The notes: generated from the sequence alone by a model not told the origin. A stretch of DNA of 64,000 bases from Cristatella mucedo (GCA_009760855.2 WPIO01000110.1:62001-126000); one strand, 5' to 3'; positions 1-10,083 are shown, counted from the stretch's first letter. Numbers and translations are program-made.

Positions 1-562
1 ATCAAAATCATAAATTGTTGGTATTCTTACAGTCCCAGCAACAACACAATCTTTAGGAATATCATCACAATTCAATCCAGGTACAAATTATTTCAAATTC
101 ACTATAAAAACATCTACTTAATTTTAGTGCATGTAATCCTAATAAACATTGAGCCAAGTATTGTTTTGGAATACAATCTTCCACTATACTTTTAGACCAC
201 AAACACTTTATCTCAATTAATGTATCTTCATCTATAATACCATCTGGAGAATATCTATAAACACCATCACTAGTAAAGCAATCATTTGCATTTTTAATAG
301 TTTTATCAAATTTTATTTCTAAATATTTAGCCGCTATTGGCTCGAATACCTTACCAAATAACATTTGTGCAAATCTCATTGGTTGAGAATTAGCAATATA
401 TTTTTTTACTTTTCTATTAGCAATTAGTTCTATATCACAATCAGTTTGACTACCAAAAACCATATCATTTCCTAACACAGAATACACTTCTGATCCACCT
501 ATATTTAAACTCATAGATCTCTTCCATTCATCAGACCCTTGAATAAAATTCGTTTTTTGCAT
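1..562 (-). pseudogene. YqaJ-like viral recombinase/exonuclease, frameshifted, runs off the left edge
   Basis: The gene begins at 562 and reads open to 65, then a frame change lets an open reading continue to position 1 and beyond. The protein has the layout of the PD-(D/E)XK YqaJ/lambda-exonuclease family: an N-terminal GSDEW segment, an acidic residue in FGKVFEP (about residue 73), YSPDG (about residue 106) and the core LIEIKCLWS (about residue 116). These supply the E, D and E-x-K metal-binding residues. Such nucleases process DNA ends for recombination and are common in adintoviruses. The start is supported by an AAATATAATG context like those of the neighbouring genes. The active-site segment is intact; the break is downstream of it. 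Confidence 0.75.
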
Positions 563-585
563 TATATTTAGTTATTATAATTTTA

Positions 586-2092
586 TTAAAAATCTTTTCC
601 ATCATACACCATATTACCTTTAGTGCAAGTGAAATTAGCGCCACTTCCTTTAGAAGTAAGCTCAGCACTATTCTCACATATGGTCAAGTAATGGACCACT
701 ATTGTTGGAGGATTAGGTGTTGGTAAAGCACTATTGAACTCAACAGTTACATCAAGTCTAGAAGTTAGTCTAACTGGCTCATCATTGTATTGCAAATCAA
801 CGACACGAATAGGATAAAGTGTTAACCACTCAGGATAACTAATTCCAACGGGCTCAGTAACTTCATTAAGACCAAGATATTGTTTTCTGAAAGTTGTAAA
901 ATCCATATATGCTTGTGCACACTTTCCAAGTTTTTGTAGACTAGATCTTGGAACTGTAGGATATTGTTTAGAACCATTAGCTGATAATGAAACATTTTTA
1001 ATATCACAATGATTGTAAGTACAAGGATTACCAGTGTAATCATCATATTTATTAACATTTTGAGCTGCAACGATCAACCATTTAACTTTATCAATTGTAT
1101 TTTGAACTGATAGAGTTTTAGTGAATTTAGTTGCTTGATTAAAATAATAGTAATGTTTTCATAACGTCTAACTCTGCAATTCAACCTTATTTTCTTTGAT
1201 CTCTCACTTGAGATATCTGCAAGTGCTCTTTGAATACTTTCTTTAGGAACTACACATGGAACAACAAGACGCATTTTTGTCATTGCAATTTTGAATGCAT
1301 TCCAAGTTCCATCTGCTGCAGCACCATCAACACCTCTGCCTCTCATAATATTTGCAGCACCAGATGTACCAGTCATTATAGCATCTTTATCAAATCCGCC
1401 AACTCTTGCCATTTCAAGAGTAAATGGAATATTATAAAGAATTGTATTCATATCTGCACAAAAACCAGAAATTCTAGCAAGAGGAAGAGCAGTGCTAAAG
1501 TTTCCAACTTGATCAACATCATATTGTTTATAATTCCTCTTCTAACTACAAATCCAATGTTTGCAGTTGTTGCACCAGCAGCACTAGGATTAACATAAGA
1601 AGTAATACCTGTATACATATCATCAAATCCAGATGCTTCATCCTTTTTCCAACCAGTTGCAAGTCCTTCAGTTCTATTATAGTCATTTGGATAACATAGA
1701 AGTCCCATAAGTGTTGAAACAGATCCAACACCTTGCGCAAGAGGAAGACTTTCAACTTCTTCTGTACCAAGTCTAATTCTCATACTACTAAACATCCAGG
1801 CTCCGGCATTATTAACAAGTCCAACAGAAAGATTTCTTGCAGGAGTACCTAAGTTACCACCAGCTGCAGTTTGAACTTGTAATTGTCCTTCAAGTAAAAG
1901 ATAACCATCAGATAGAACATAACATGTTTGTTGTTCACCAGGTACCATAAAAGTAACAAGTTTACTTGATATACTATCTGTTTCATTTCCATTCACTTGA
2001 TACAACTCTCTGAATTGATAGCCTTTAATTTTATAATTAGGAAACTCAGGATCTCCAAGTTCGAGTATACTATCGATTGGTGCACTTGCCAT
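586..2092 (-). pseudogene. Major capsid protein (double jelly-roll type), broken by two frameshifts
   Basis: Three consecutive minus-strand segments (2092-1448, 1451-1074 region, 1077-586) add up to about 500 residues, the usual size of adintovirus/Polinton hexon-like capsid proteins. The reading frame shifts near 1,460-1,500 and again near 1,100-1,145. The N-terminal part begins MASAPIDSILELGDPEFPNY and continues as beta-rich sequence with few charges; the last part contains the motif NGSKQYP and a run of short hydrophobic strands. The position, upstream of penton-like genes and the ATPase, fits a virion morphogenesis module. Assignment rests on length, context and general character; a structure prediction would be decisive. 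The start lies just downstream of a TTATATAGAG motif. Confidence 0.75.
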
Positions 2093-2118
2093 TTCTTCTC
2101 TATATAAAAAACTAAAAA

Positions 2119-2712
2119 TTATTTTCGACTTTGAATATATAATCCAGCTCCTATTTTTCGTTTCATATTTCCTCCATATCCATCAAGTCTAGGAGAAGGA
2201 TCAGCTGCTTTAGTGCTAATTACTTTCTCTATTTCTTTATAAGCTTTAGGATCATTCTCTTTAAGAGTCTCTGAGTAATCTTCTACTTCTTCAAGCTTTG
2301 CCTTTCTACCATTTTTAGATTTTTTCTTGGTAACCCTTTCAAGCATAACTTTTTTTAGTTTAAGATCCATCTCTTTCATCTTTCTATCATATTCTTCGTC
2401 TTTTCTTTTTTTCTCAAGCTCATATTCAAGTTCTTTCCTTCTTTTTTCTTCTTCAAGTTTATCATCCATCTCTCTACGTTTAACAGCATAATCTTGATCT
2501 AACTTTTCTTTCTTTGTTTAAAGTTCAGCTAGTTTTCTTGTTTGGTGTATTTCAATACCTTTGTTTGCAATCGTTAATCCTGTATCAACAGCTTTACTTG
2601 TAGTAACTAACACTTTATTAAAGATATCAAGAGCATTATCAAATTTTGCTCCAGATCCTCGATATTTACCTCCATGTATTTTATGATGACCAACTCTTGC
2701 ATAGCTACCCAT
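2119..2712 (-). pseudogene. Small charged coiled-coil virion-associated protein with one in-frame stop
   Basis: Reading from ATG at 2712 to the stop at 2119 gives about 197 codons interrupted by a single TAA at 2518-2520, with the frame unchanged on either side. The N-terminal part is Gly/Lys/His rich with GSGAKF near residue 21. The middle is a strongly charged Lys/Glu coiled coil, and the C-terminus carries YGGNMKRKIGAG. Small Gly-X-Gly elements at both ends resemble adenain-type cleavage contexts, which would suit a processed virion protein, but that is inference. It sits between the capsid and penton genes. The start is preceded by AATATAGAGCAATG, matching the element's promoter motif, which favours 2712 over the internal ATG after the stop. 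Confidence 0.6.
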
Positions 2713-2721
2713 TGCTCTATA

Positions 2722-3628
2722 TTACTTTGAAATTTCTATTGTTGCAACTACATCACTAATTATATTAACAAAATTTCCATTCTGATCGCTTAATCCTATT
2801 TTAAAACTACTTATTGCATCTATATCACCACGTGTTGATAAGTATAATATATTAGGAATATGTAGATCAACCTTTTCATCAGGATTAACATCATCAATAT
2901 CTATAATATATAAAGATGTACATTGTTCTAGATATCCTTTTCTTCTTTCTATATAATTCTTAAATGGATCAACTAAATCACAATCAACACTCATCCATCT
3001 TATTCCTTTATTGTCTGGCAATACCATTTTATTCCATGCTTTAAAAATACCAGCGAAATACATTGCTCGTTCTATTGCTTCATATGGTGTTCCACCTACA
3101 AGAGAACTATCAAATGTTCCTTGTTGATTTGAATTAAAGCCTAATGTATCATCAATAGAACTTACAGCAACGTTAGAATTACTTCCTAACAGAACAACAA
3201 AGTCGCCAGCCGCCACCTGCATTGACAACTCTGTCATCGCTATCAACACTAAATTGTATACCTGTACTATTTCTTTTAGTCGTATCACAAAAAGCACTAA
3301 CCGTTGATGTGGCTGTTGAACCATTTGGAGCAACTATAGTTTTTGGTTGAGGTTCTGATAGTCCTCTATTTAGAGCTGCTGTTATTTTATTTGAATCATA
3401 ATAACCAGGAGCAATTGTAATATATGCTGGTGAGGTATCTGTCATAGTCCACTTAAGCCAAAGTTTATCATTATAATCTTTAATTATATTAGATATTACT
3501 TTATTTGTATAAGTAAATTCTACTCTTCGTAATCCAATTTTATTATAACCTGAATCAGATCCAAGCATAAGAGGTGGATATAGTGTTTTTGATTCTGAAC
3601 TACTAGTTCGTGTTAATCTTATTGACAT
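2722..3628 (-). pseudogene. Penton-like minor capsid protein, copy 1, one frameshift
   Basis: Starts at 3628 after TTTAATATAGGAAAATG and reads to about 3,200, where a frame change is needed to continue to the stop at 2722, giving about 300 residues. The sequence is beta-rich, begins with MSIRLTRTSSSESKTLYPP and ends in a segment with DQNGNFVN and VATIEIS. Size, position next to the major capsid gene and overall character fit the single jelly-roll penton-like proteins of adintoviruses and Polintons. The next gene upstream is a diverged paralogue with a matching C-terminus. The frameshift lies in the middle of the protein near a Gly-rich VNAGGGW stretch, so both halves remain readable. Confidence 0.6.
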
Positions 3629-3637
3629 TTTCCTATA

Positions 3638-4518
3638 TTAAACTTCGAGAATTTCTATAGCAACTGTAATATTTTGAGAATTAAAATCTATTAGATTTTG
3701 GTTTTGATCAGTAATAGTAATTACTATATCAGAGATAGAATCATTAGCAACATTATGATACTCAATAGTTTTTGGTTCATAAGCTTTTGTCACTGGACTC
3801 CGTGGATGGGCATCATGAGGAAAACTAGCTAAACTAATACTCGTGATTCTTTTCCATTTATAAAACTAGTTCCACTTGCAACCATGTCGCAATTTGTAGC
3901 TATAAAATTGATATTACTAACATACACTTCATTCTCAGAATCAACCTTAGTATTAGGTGTAAAAACGACTGGTGTAATATCAGGATACATCTTTGCAAAG
4001 TCAGCAGTTGAAAGTGTTGTATAAGCAGCAGAAGTAAATCCTAATATAGTAGAAAGAGTAGATTTACTTGCAAGAAAACTCCAACCAACAGGTAATTTAA
4101 TCCATGATTTTGAAGTAGCAGTATCAAGCCCCATTTGAAACTTATCAGTTGTTGCTCCAGATTGTGTAATTGAATTATTAATTGTACCAGCAATTCCAAC
4201 ATTTATATCATCAGTTGTACGACCATATATTCCAGGACTTAATTTAATAGTTTGTTCTGAACCACCAGTAACTCTATAAACAAAAGTATTATTAGTTTCA
4301 GTTATATTTATAATAGATGTAGTTGCAGAAAATTTCTTAAAACAGATCTTAAAAGTTTTTACCTCTTAGTAATATTGGTGTATTAACCCTAGCTCTTAAT
4401 GGATTAGTAGTTCCAGTTATATTGAAAACGTATCCATCTTTACTTGCTTAACTACTTCTTCTAATACTTTCAAGATTCTTTAATATATCACCAGCAATTT
4501 TTACTAAGTCACTCATTT
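3638..4518 (-). pseudogene. Penton-like minor capsid protein, copy 2, several disruptions
   Basis: ATG at 4518 follows TTAATATATAGAA. The reading begins MSDLVKIAGDILKN, meets a stop about 23 codons in, and is then recoverable in pieces down to TAA at 3638-3640, about 290 codons in all. The C-terminal piece (DQNQNLIDF followed by a VAIEI strand) matches the end of copy 1 (DQNGNFVN and VATIEI), so the two genes are tandem paralogues. The best continuous piece is 3829-4134. Its stop codon overlaps the TATA motif of copy 1, and its start touches the stop of the next upstream gene, showing tight packing. More damaged than copy 1, as expected for a redundant gene, though decay could also be random. 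Confidence 0.55.
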
Positions 4519-5536
4519 CTATATATTAAATAAAAGTTTGTTTATCTTTGCAACATATTTTTTTGGTGCTTTTCGAGACTTAGCAAGATAATCAACAGCA
4601 GAACTGATTGAACTTATTACACCTCTATTTCCAGCAGCAAGTTCACTTAGCCATACATAGATCAAATTTATCAAGTACTTCTTTTCAGATTTTACAAATA
4701 ATGGAATTATCTCTACTCCTTTTCCAGTGTAAGTAAGATAACTATAAATAAAATTTTCTGTTGGTTTTCTTGATTCCAAAGCTCTTAATTGTGAAAGTAG
4801 AAATATAGCATCAGAATAAAATGATTCTTTACTATCTACTCTAATATTTTCTATAGCACTTCTTACACTATTAGATACTGATCCTTTAGCTTTTATTTTA
4901 TCAAGAATTGTTTATTTTCTTTTAGAATTATATTGTTTCTTTTCTTTTAGAGTATCTGTTTCAGATTCAGGAATAGGTTCTTGAACCGTTTGAACAACTG
5001 GAGAAGGTTATTGAGTAACTTTTGCTTTTCTAATTCTTTTACTAGGTCTCTTACCTGTTGAAGAATTAACATTAAGATGCTCTGCAATTTCCTTTTGAAG
5101 TGAATCAATTGCTTCTCTCACCCCAGGATTAGCAGAATATACAACTTTCTTAGATTTTCCTTCGGCAATAGCAGCCAATCCTTTTTTTTACTATATTAGA
5201 AATATCTACAGGTGCTTTATACTCTAACATTCTTTTTGCTTGTTCATGTTCTTCCATTTAAACTGCAAGTGAAGGTCTAATTCTCTTTAATTTGCTAATA
5301 ACAATATTACCAGAGTTATCAGTTGATTTCTCTAAAGCACGTTCATTTAGCTCATGTTCAACTCTATCTCTTGCTTGCATTTCTGCTTCAATCCTATGCA
5401 CCTCTTGAGAATTATCAAGTATTTCAGCAACACGTAAACTTTCTAAATTAACAAGTTTATTTTCTAAATCTATTGCTTCTTGAACACTTCATCTGTAAGG
5501 TCTGTTCTTACTCGCATATATTTTACCATTAATCAT
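4519..5536 (-). pseudogene. Unidentified structural-type protein with coiled-coil centre, multiple disruptions
   Basis: An ATG at 5534-5536 is preceded by GAATATAGGAGAAA, the element's start-site motif. Downstream, coding-like sequence continues to 4519 with in-frame stops and at least one shift in a run of eight T near 5,190. The N-terminal half is Glu/Arg-rich and predicted helical (for example RIEAEMQARDRVEHELNER). The middle has a basic patch with KRIRKAK, and the best-preserved piece (4519-4779) is an alpha-helical C-terminal domain containing LSELAAGNRGVISS. It lies between the packaging ATPase and the penton genes. I cannot name a family. Combined length would be about 340 residues. 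Confidence 0.5.
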
Positions 5537-5548
5537 TTTCTCCTATAT

Positions 5549-6286
5549 TCAATTAAAAATAGTTATTAACTGTTTACCTGTATTATCAACTGACCAAAAT
5601 CTTCCTTCATCTTCAGTTTTAGTTAGATCAATAACACAATAACTATATCTTTTCCTTGCACAGGTGTTTACCCATTCTATAAATTGTTTCTTATCAATAT
5701 CACCAACATACGAATCACGAATATATTCTATATCAGTATTATTCTGTTTAAATATTATTATCATATTTATATTATTTCTTATTTCTCTTCTTGGAATATT
5801 AGTAAAACCTTGAGCAAGATAAAATATATTCAAGCCTTTATGTCTTCCTCTAGTTAAGTAATCTAAGATCTTAGATTGATCTTCTGTCATTAAATCATCT
5901 AGTACAAGAGCATTTTTACAATTCTTATATGAATCAACTTCTGGCATATTATCAATTCCTTTAACCCAAGCAAATGCAGGCTTTTCTCTAGTCATTGACG
6001 TAAGACCACGATATAACTTTTGATCTAAACTTGAAGCAATATTAGTACAAGTATCATAATTAACTTTTCCATAAAATATCCAATTCATTACTAACTGAGA
6101 TTTACCTGTTCCGCTAGGTCCAAGAACTAATGATCTAATTGGTACTTTAGGTAATGGTTCTTTATGTCCATTATCCATATCTTGTCCAAAATTGAATGGT
6201 CTAACTTGCAAAGATATTTTTTCTATATTATAATAGATATGGAAATATATTGTTTGAAGTGTAAAAAATAAACTGATACACTCCAT
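5549..6286 (-). CDS. FtsK/HerA (A32-like) genome packaging ATPase
   Basis: A 245-codon open frame carries a Walker A motif GPSGTGKS preceded by a hydrophobic strand (SLVLGPSGTGKSQLVMNW, about residue 55). A Walker B-like strand NALVLDD is followed by a helix near residue 128, and there is a conserved-type segment YLAQGFTNIPRREIRNN (about residue 155) typical of viral packaging ATPases. In this virus group the enzyme drives DNA into preformed capsids. The true start is unclear. The TATA-like ATATAGAAAAAATATC at about 6,205-6,230 points to a start near VRPFNFGQD, where an ATG may have mutated, and the extra N-terminal residues overlap the divergent protease gene. Otherwise intact. Confidence 0.85.
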   Translation of the reverse strand: MECISLFFTLQTIYFHIYYNIEKISLQVRPFNFGQDMDNGHKEPLPKVPIRSLVLGPSGTGKSQLVMNWIFYGKVNYDTCTNIASSLDQKLYRGLTSMTREKPAFAWVKGIDNMPEVDSYKNCKNALVLDDLMTEDQSKILDYLTRGRHKGLNIFYLAQGFTNIPRREIRNNINMIIIFKQNNTDIEYIRDSYVGDIDKKQFIEWVNTCARKRYSYCVIDLTKTEDEGRFWSVDNTGKQLITIFN

Positions 6287-6961
6287 GAAGAGTATGTAGA
6301 AGTAGATAGTACGAAAGGAATGAGGGGAATGCTTAAAGGTATTTGTACTATTTGTAATAGTAAGAAGTCAAAGTTTGTTAAATTGAGAACAAAAGTTGGA
6401 TCTGGAAGAATACAAAACAAATCTGGATCAGGAAGAATACAAAACAAATCTGGTTCTGGAAGAATACAAAACAAACCTGGATCATCTGTTCCAACTCCTG
6501 CCTTATTTGCTGCAATATCAAATACACCTAGTAAAAAATTCTCAGGTAGTAAAGAAAGATATAGTGGTTCTGGAGATAAAGAACAAATGATTGAAGAACT
6601 AAAAAAGACTATTGGACAATTAAAAAAAGTAAAATCATCACCTTTGACTGATATAGAAATAAATAATTATATAAAAGAGTTAGATATAAAGAATTTTAGA
6701 GGTGTCTTTGCAAGAGATGAACTAACAAAACCATTAAGAAATGAACGTCTTATTTGTAATACTGGTGAATCAGAAAAAGCAATATATCATTGGATAGCAC
6801 TTAAAAAAGAAGGAAACAAATGTTTTTACTTTGATTCATTCGGTGCACCACCTTTACCTGAAGTTATAAAATATTTTGGTGTTATACCAACATTTCAGAC
6901 GTTTAAGTTACAAGAACATAATCAAACAGATTGTGGAAGAAGGTGTCTAATCTTTTTATAA
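6239..6961 (+). pseudogene. Adenain-type cysteine protease with N-terminal zinc ribbon, one in-frame stop
   Basis: ATG at 6239 starts a zinc-ribbon-like module: CLKC and, after a TAA at 6269-6271 in the same frame, CTIC. Next come three copies of a 9-residue repeat GSGRIQNKS/P (6,396-6,482) and a basic linker. The C-terminal domain matches the adenovirus-protease fold family: NFRGVFARDEL, the catalytic His in YHWIAL, YFDSFGAPPLPE, and a final Gln/Cys pair in QEHNQTDCGRRC. In this group the enzyme matures capsid precursor proteins. The stop separates the zinc ribbon from the otherwise readable protease; an ATG at 6320 could still start the protease part. Head-to-head with the ATPase gene, sharing a promoter region. 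Confidence 0.8.
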
Positions 6962-7038
6962 CTAACGCAAGAATCGGATTTTGGATAAACAATGGAATTA
7001 CTAATTTAATTTAAACATTTTCTTTCCCTTGTATAGAA

Positions 7039-7536
7039 ATGGAAACGGAGAATAAAAAATTCGTTGTACTTGAAAATGCTGCAGTCGTAATTCCTAAAGG
7101 AAAACAAGCACGTATTCACATTGAAGAGAAAATTAGTAAAGATTCTAAAACTTACTTCAATGCATGGATGTATATTACAGAAGATATGAGACCTGTACTT
7201 GAAGATATTGCTAATAGAGCAAGTGTGAAGCTTGAATTTAGTGGTTATGATATGAGTGCTCGTTCAACTATTGGTATAAGAATTGCATTTGGTAATAAAG
7301 CAAGTATCTTCTTTGATCAAAAGAACAAACAAATTAAATTTACTAGTGTTGCTGAAATAATTCAAAAGTTTGGTAATGATTTTGCTGTTACTGGAATTCT
7401 AGATGGTTCATATGTTACCAAAGATAGTTGTAACTCAGAAGAAAGACTGAATATTAGATTGAAGATTGATCAAGTTAAAGTTTATAATATAGATAAAAAA
7501 CAATCACAGGATAAATTCAATCCTGCAGATTATTAG
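7039..7536 (+). CDS. Intact 165-aa viral protein of unknown function
   Basis: An undisturbed open frame starting METENKKFVVLENAAVVIP, right after CTTGTATAGAAATG, the element's start motif. Predicted mixed alpha/beta, with many charged residues and no signal peptide or membrane segment. It includes WMYITEDMRPVLEDIANRAS near residue 45 and an Asp/Lys-rich tail. The fold character (a small soluble, strand-rich protein) would suit a nucleic-acid-binding accessory protein, but no motif proves it. It lies between the protease gene and the convergent PLA2 gene. Its intactness, compared with the broken capsid and polymerase genes, is consistent with recent integration or chance. Confidence 0.7.
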   Translation: METENKKFVVLENAAVVIPKGKQARIHIEEKISKDSKTYFNAWMYITEDMRPVLEDIANRASVKLEFSGYDMSARSTIGIRIAFGNKASIFFDQKNKQIKFTSVAEIIQKFGNDFAVTGILDGSYVTKDSCNSEERLNIRLKIDQVKVYNIDKKQSQDKFNPADY

Positions 7537-7589
7537 ATACTAAAAACACTTATATAAAACAAAATAAAAATTAGATTAGTTATTTATAT

Positions 7590-8351
7590 CTATTTTTTAC
7601 TTATAGATAACATCTTATCAACAAGAGTTTTAGCATAATTAGTTATCTTACTAATACTTGATGGATTGCTTACTTTATCTTTTAAGAAGTCCATTGCTAT
7701 TTTGCTGTCTAAGATACTTCCACCTATTCCTAAACCTAATTTTGCCTTTGCTGTCATAATGGCAGCAACTGTCTTAGCATCTTCTCTAACGTAAGCAGCT
7801 TGTTTAGGGTCTATTGCAATACGTGCAGCACTCTCAGCAAGAACTAGATCTGATAAATTTCTAATTTCAGTTCTTTTTGGTTCTGGATCATTTGAAGTCT
7901 CTGTGTATGTATGGTCGTGAATTAAAGCACGTGCATCCAAATCATTCACTCCAGTGTAACCCTGTTCCATTCTTTTTTTGAATTGAGTACCTGGCCCGGC
8001 ATAAGAGTATTTCCCAGTATTGTTGAAAGATCCACCTGGAACATGTTCAGATTGAACACCTTTAGGAAGAGGAAGATGAAACTCTCTTCCACCAAATAAT
8101 TTGTTTACTATATCTACGATGCCAGAACCTTGTCTTCTATTTGCTCTCAGTTGATTAAGAGAAATATTAAATTGCAAACCTTTATTAGCACTTCTAGTTT
8201 TTTCTATTTTATTTAGTTGAGTCTTTGTAAGAAGAATTGGAACAGATCCTGTTCAATATGAATGTTTAAGTCTGATTGAAATTGGTTCTGTTGATTTGTG
8301 TATTAGTTTTACTTGATGTTCTGACAATGATAGTTTTGCTTCTTGATACAT
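7590..8351 (-). pseudogene. pX-like/phospholipase A2-domain virion protein, one in-frame stop
   Basis: From ATG at 8349-8351 the first 33 codons resemble the N-terminal Leu/Ser-rich segment of Polinton/adintovirus pX-like minor virion proteins (MYQEAKLSLSEHQ). A TGA near 8,251-8,253 follows, and the same frame then runs to 7590. The second part holds a parvovirus-type secreted-PLA2 core: a Gly-rich calcium-loop-like YSAGPG/YAGPGTQ segment, then DLDARALIHDHTY with the HD catalytic pair (about residue 85 of the lower part). Such domains disrupt endosomal membranes during entry. The start overlaps a TATTATATAGAAATATG motif. The stop removes only the N-terminal segment; an internal ATG at 8177 remains. 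Confidence 0.75.
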
Positions 8352-8372
8352 ATTTCTATATAATAATAGTTA
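8352..8372. promoter_or_regulatory. Short divergent promoter region between PLA2 and HNH genes
   Basis: Only about 20 bases separate the start of the minus-strand PLA2 gene from the plus-strand HNH-type gene. They consist of a TATATAATAATAG block that reads as a TATA-like motif in both directions. The plus-strand gene now begins at TTG where ATG would be expected. Confidence 0.5.
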
Positions 8373-8918
8373 TTGGAAACAGATAAAAAACACTGTATAA
8401 GAAAAATGTCAATGGATGAAGTTGCTCAATTTAAAGAGAGAGTTCTTGAATTATTGGATTACAATGCATTCACCGGCAAGTTTACTCATACAACTTATCG
8501 TGGAGTTATGATTCCTGGAGATGAAGCTGGATCAATAAATGCTGATGGATGTTGACAAATAAAGATTGACGGAAGAATTATCTCGCACATAGACTTGCAT
8601 TTTTAATAATAACAGGAAGATTTCCACTTAATGAAATAGATCACATTGGTAATAATAAGCTAAATAATTCTTTTATAATTTACGTGAGGCTAATAGATCT
8701 GAGAATAGCAGAAATAAACCAAAACGAGAAGGTTTGACTTCTAAATTTAGATTGGTGTAGATTGGCAAGAGAAACCAAATAAATGGAGAGCATCTATTCG
8801 AATAGATGGAAAAAGTAAGCATTCAGGATTTTTTGATTCGGAAGATGATGCAGCCGTTTCACACGATTTAGCCGCAATAAAGAACCATCTAGAATTCGCA
8901 CGTCTAAACTTTACTTAA
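8373..8918 (+). pseudogene. HNH-AP2 homing endonuclease relic
   Basis: The first 60 codons read cleanly from a TTG at 8373: VLELLDYNAFTGKFTHTTYR followed by GDEAGSINADG. This is the typical N-terminal part of HNH-AP2 endonucleases (a 'Y...TG.F.W...' element then 'G..AG....DGY'). Frameshifts and stops then break the HNH core (pieces such as KIDGRI and a His/Asn-rich stretch near 8,600-8,660). The C-terminal AP2 DNA-binding domain is readable again at about 8,765-8,918, with KWRASIRIDGKSKHSGFF and SEDDAAVSHDLAA. Such genes are free-standing selfish endonucleases best known from phages and large DNA viruses. It is dead here, but both ends remain recognisable. Confidence 0.75.
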
Positions 8919-8968
8919 ACTTTAACAGATGATAACAAATTAGTTCGCTACACTGATTTTTAATTACT

Positions 8969-9769
8969 TCATCTTTGTTTTAATTCTACTAACAACTTTT
9001 TAACTTCTCGATCAATTTCCTCTGGTGTTTTCCCTTGTTTGTAAAGAGTACTTAACAACATTGCTGACTCAGCTTTATAGTCGCACGTTTTCTTTCCTCC
9101 GACTTTACTCGCTTCTACTTGTTTAATATCTCTTTTTAATTCCGGAGAATAATCAACTCCTCCGCTTTCTACAAGTGCTCTTCCTTGATCTTGATAATCT
9201 AATCGATTTTGTACTTCTTCTCTTTGAACCTTTCCTGACAGATCAATATAAACTCCTCTATCAATTAGTTTTACCATTTTCTTTAAGTCAGTTATTGCAT
9301 TTGTTAGACGTTCACTTTGTAAAGTTAATGCCTCCATTCTTTGCTCATGTGTTTTCATAGGTAAACTTTTACTAGTAAACATAGTTTGATCCACTAACTT
9401 TTTTATTAGACTTGCAACAGTTACACCAATTGAAATCACTGTACCAGCCGTTCCAACAGCTGCAGCAATCAATCCAACGAGGGCAGGGATTGCAGGAAGA
9501 AACCCCCCCCCCGATCTCACTTCTAAAAAGTTCTTACTCCAAGTTTTAGGATCTAATTGACTTGCGTCCCAATTAACTTCCATTCCAAACACTTCACTTA
9601 AATAAACACTAAGAGCCCAATACCAAGGATAACCACCTTTTTCAGCTGCAAGTAAAACATCATTAATTGCAAGACCTATTTCTAGTGATTCTATCATTTT
9701 ATTTAGTCCTTCTTTTTTCTGATATTGTCTTCCAGAATACCTGTCCATATTTACCACTAGCAATATCAT
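8969..9769 (-). CDS. Intact viral membrane-associated protein of unknown function
   Basis: A 266-codon open frame. The N-terminal half is amphipathic (GYPWYWALSVYLSEVFGM), then a Gly-rich hydrophobic stretch of about 30 residues (AIPALVGLIAAAVGTAGTVI) forms one or two membrane helices near residues 92-122. The C-terminal half is soluble and charged with likely coiled coil. A run of ten C near 9,504-9,513 encodes the SGGGF junction and is a slippage-prone site, yet the frame holds. A membrane protein next to the small basic protein below suits a virion-internal or entry-linked role, but this is a guess. The exact start is uncertain; internal Met codons at residues 8 and 25 are alternatives. 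Confidence 0.6.
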   Translation of the reverse strand: MILLVVNMDRYSGRQYQKKEGLNKMIESLEIGLAINDVLLAAEKGGYPWYWALSVYLSEVFGMEVNWDASQLDPKTWSKNFLEVRSGGGFLPAIPALVGLIAAAVGTAGTVISIGVTVASLIKKLVDQTMFTSKSLPMKTHEQRMEALTLQSERLTNAITDLKKMVKLIDRGVYIDLSGKVQREEVQNRLDYQDQGRALVESGGVDYSPELKRDIKQVEASKVGGKKTCDYKAESAMLLSTLYKQGKTPEEIDREVKKLLVELKQR

Positions 9770-9776
9770 CTACTAT

Positions 9777-10073
9777 TTATTTTATAAATAAAGATAAATC
9801 AACTAATCCTGTAAACCCTGATAGGAATCCTACTAAAACTTTTGTTCCAGCTCCAATAACTTTAAGAGATTGTAATACTTTAGGAACAGCTGTTGCAATT
9901 TTTTCAGATGCTTGTAATGATAATCTTGCTGGTAACTTTGGTAATAGTTTTGTAACTGCTTTTTCACCTATTTTTGTTGCAGTCTTAACACCATCTAACA
10001 CATCTTTAGTTGTTTTAGTCCCTTCTTTTAAATCTTCTTCTACACTTTTACCTTTCTTTACTTTTTTCCGCAT
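9777..10073 (-). CDS. Small basic protein with hydrophobic C-terminus, unknown function
   Basis: A 98-codon open frame beginning MRKKVKKGKSVEEDLKEG. A very basic N-terminus is followed by an Ala/Thr/Lys-rich helix and a hydrophobic tail (VLVGFLSGFTGLVDLSLFI). Its start lies about ten bases from the start of the plus-strand fibre gene at 10,084; the shared ATATATTATATAATGG block serves as a divergent TATA element. The downstream gene on the same strand begins only seven bases after its stop, so the two may be co-transcribed. No family recognised. Confidence 0.55.
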   Translation of the reverse strand: MRKKVKKGKSVEEDLKEGTKTTKDVLDGVKTATKIGEKAVTKLLPKLPARLSLQASEKIATAVPKVLQSLKVIGAGTKVLVGFLSGFTGLVDLSLFIK

Positions 10074-10083
10074 ATATTATATA

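Noticed and set aside
1230..1598. Plus-strand 122-codon frame
   Set aside because: Antisense shadow of the capsid gene.
9667..10083. Upstream extension of the first fibre gene
   Set aside because: Antisense to two intact minus-strand genes; the start motif lies directly before 10,084.
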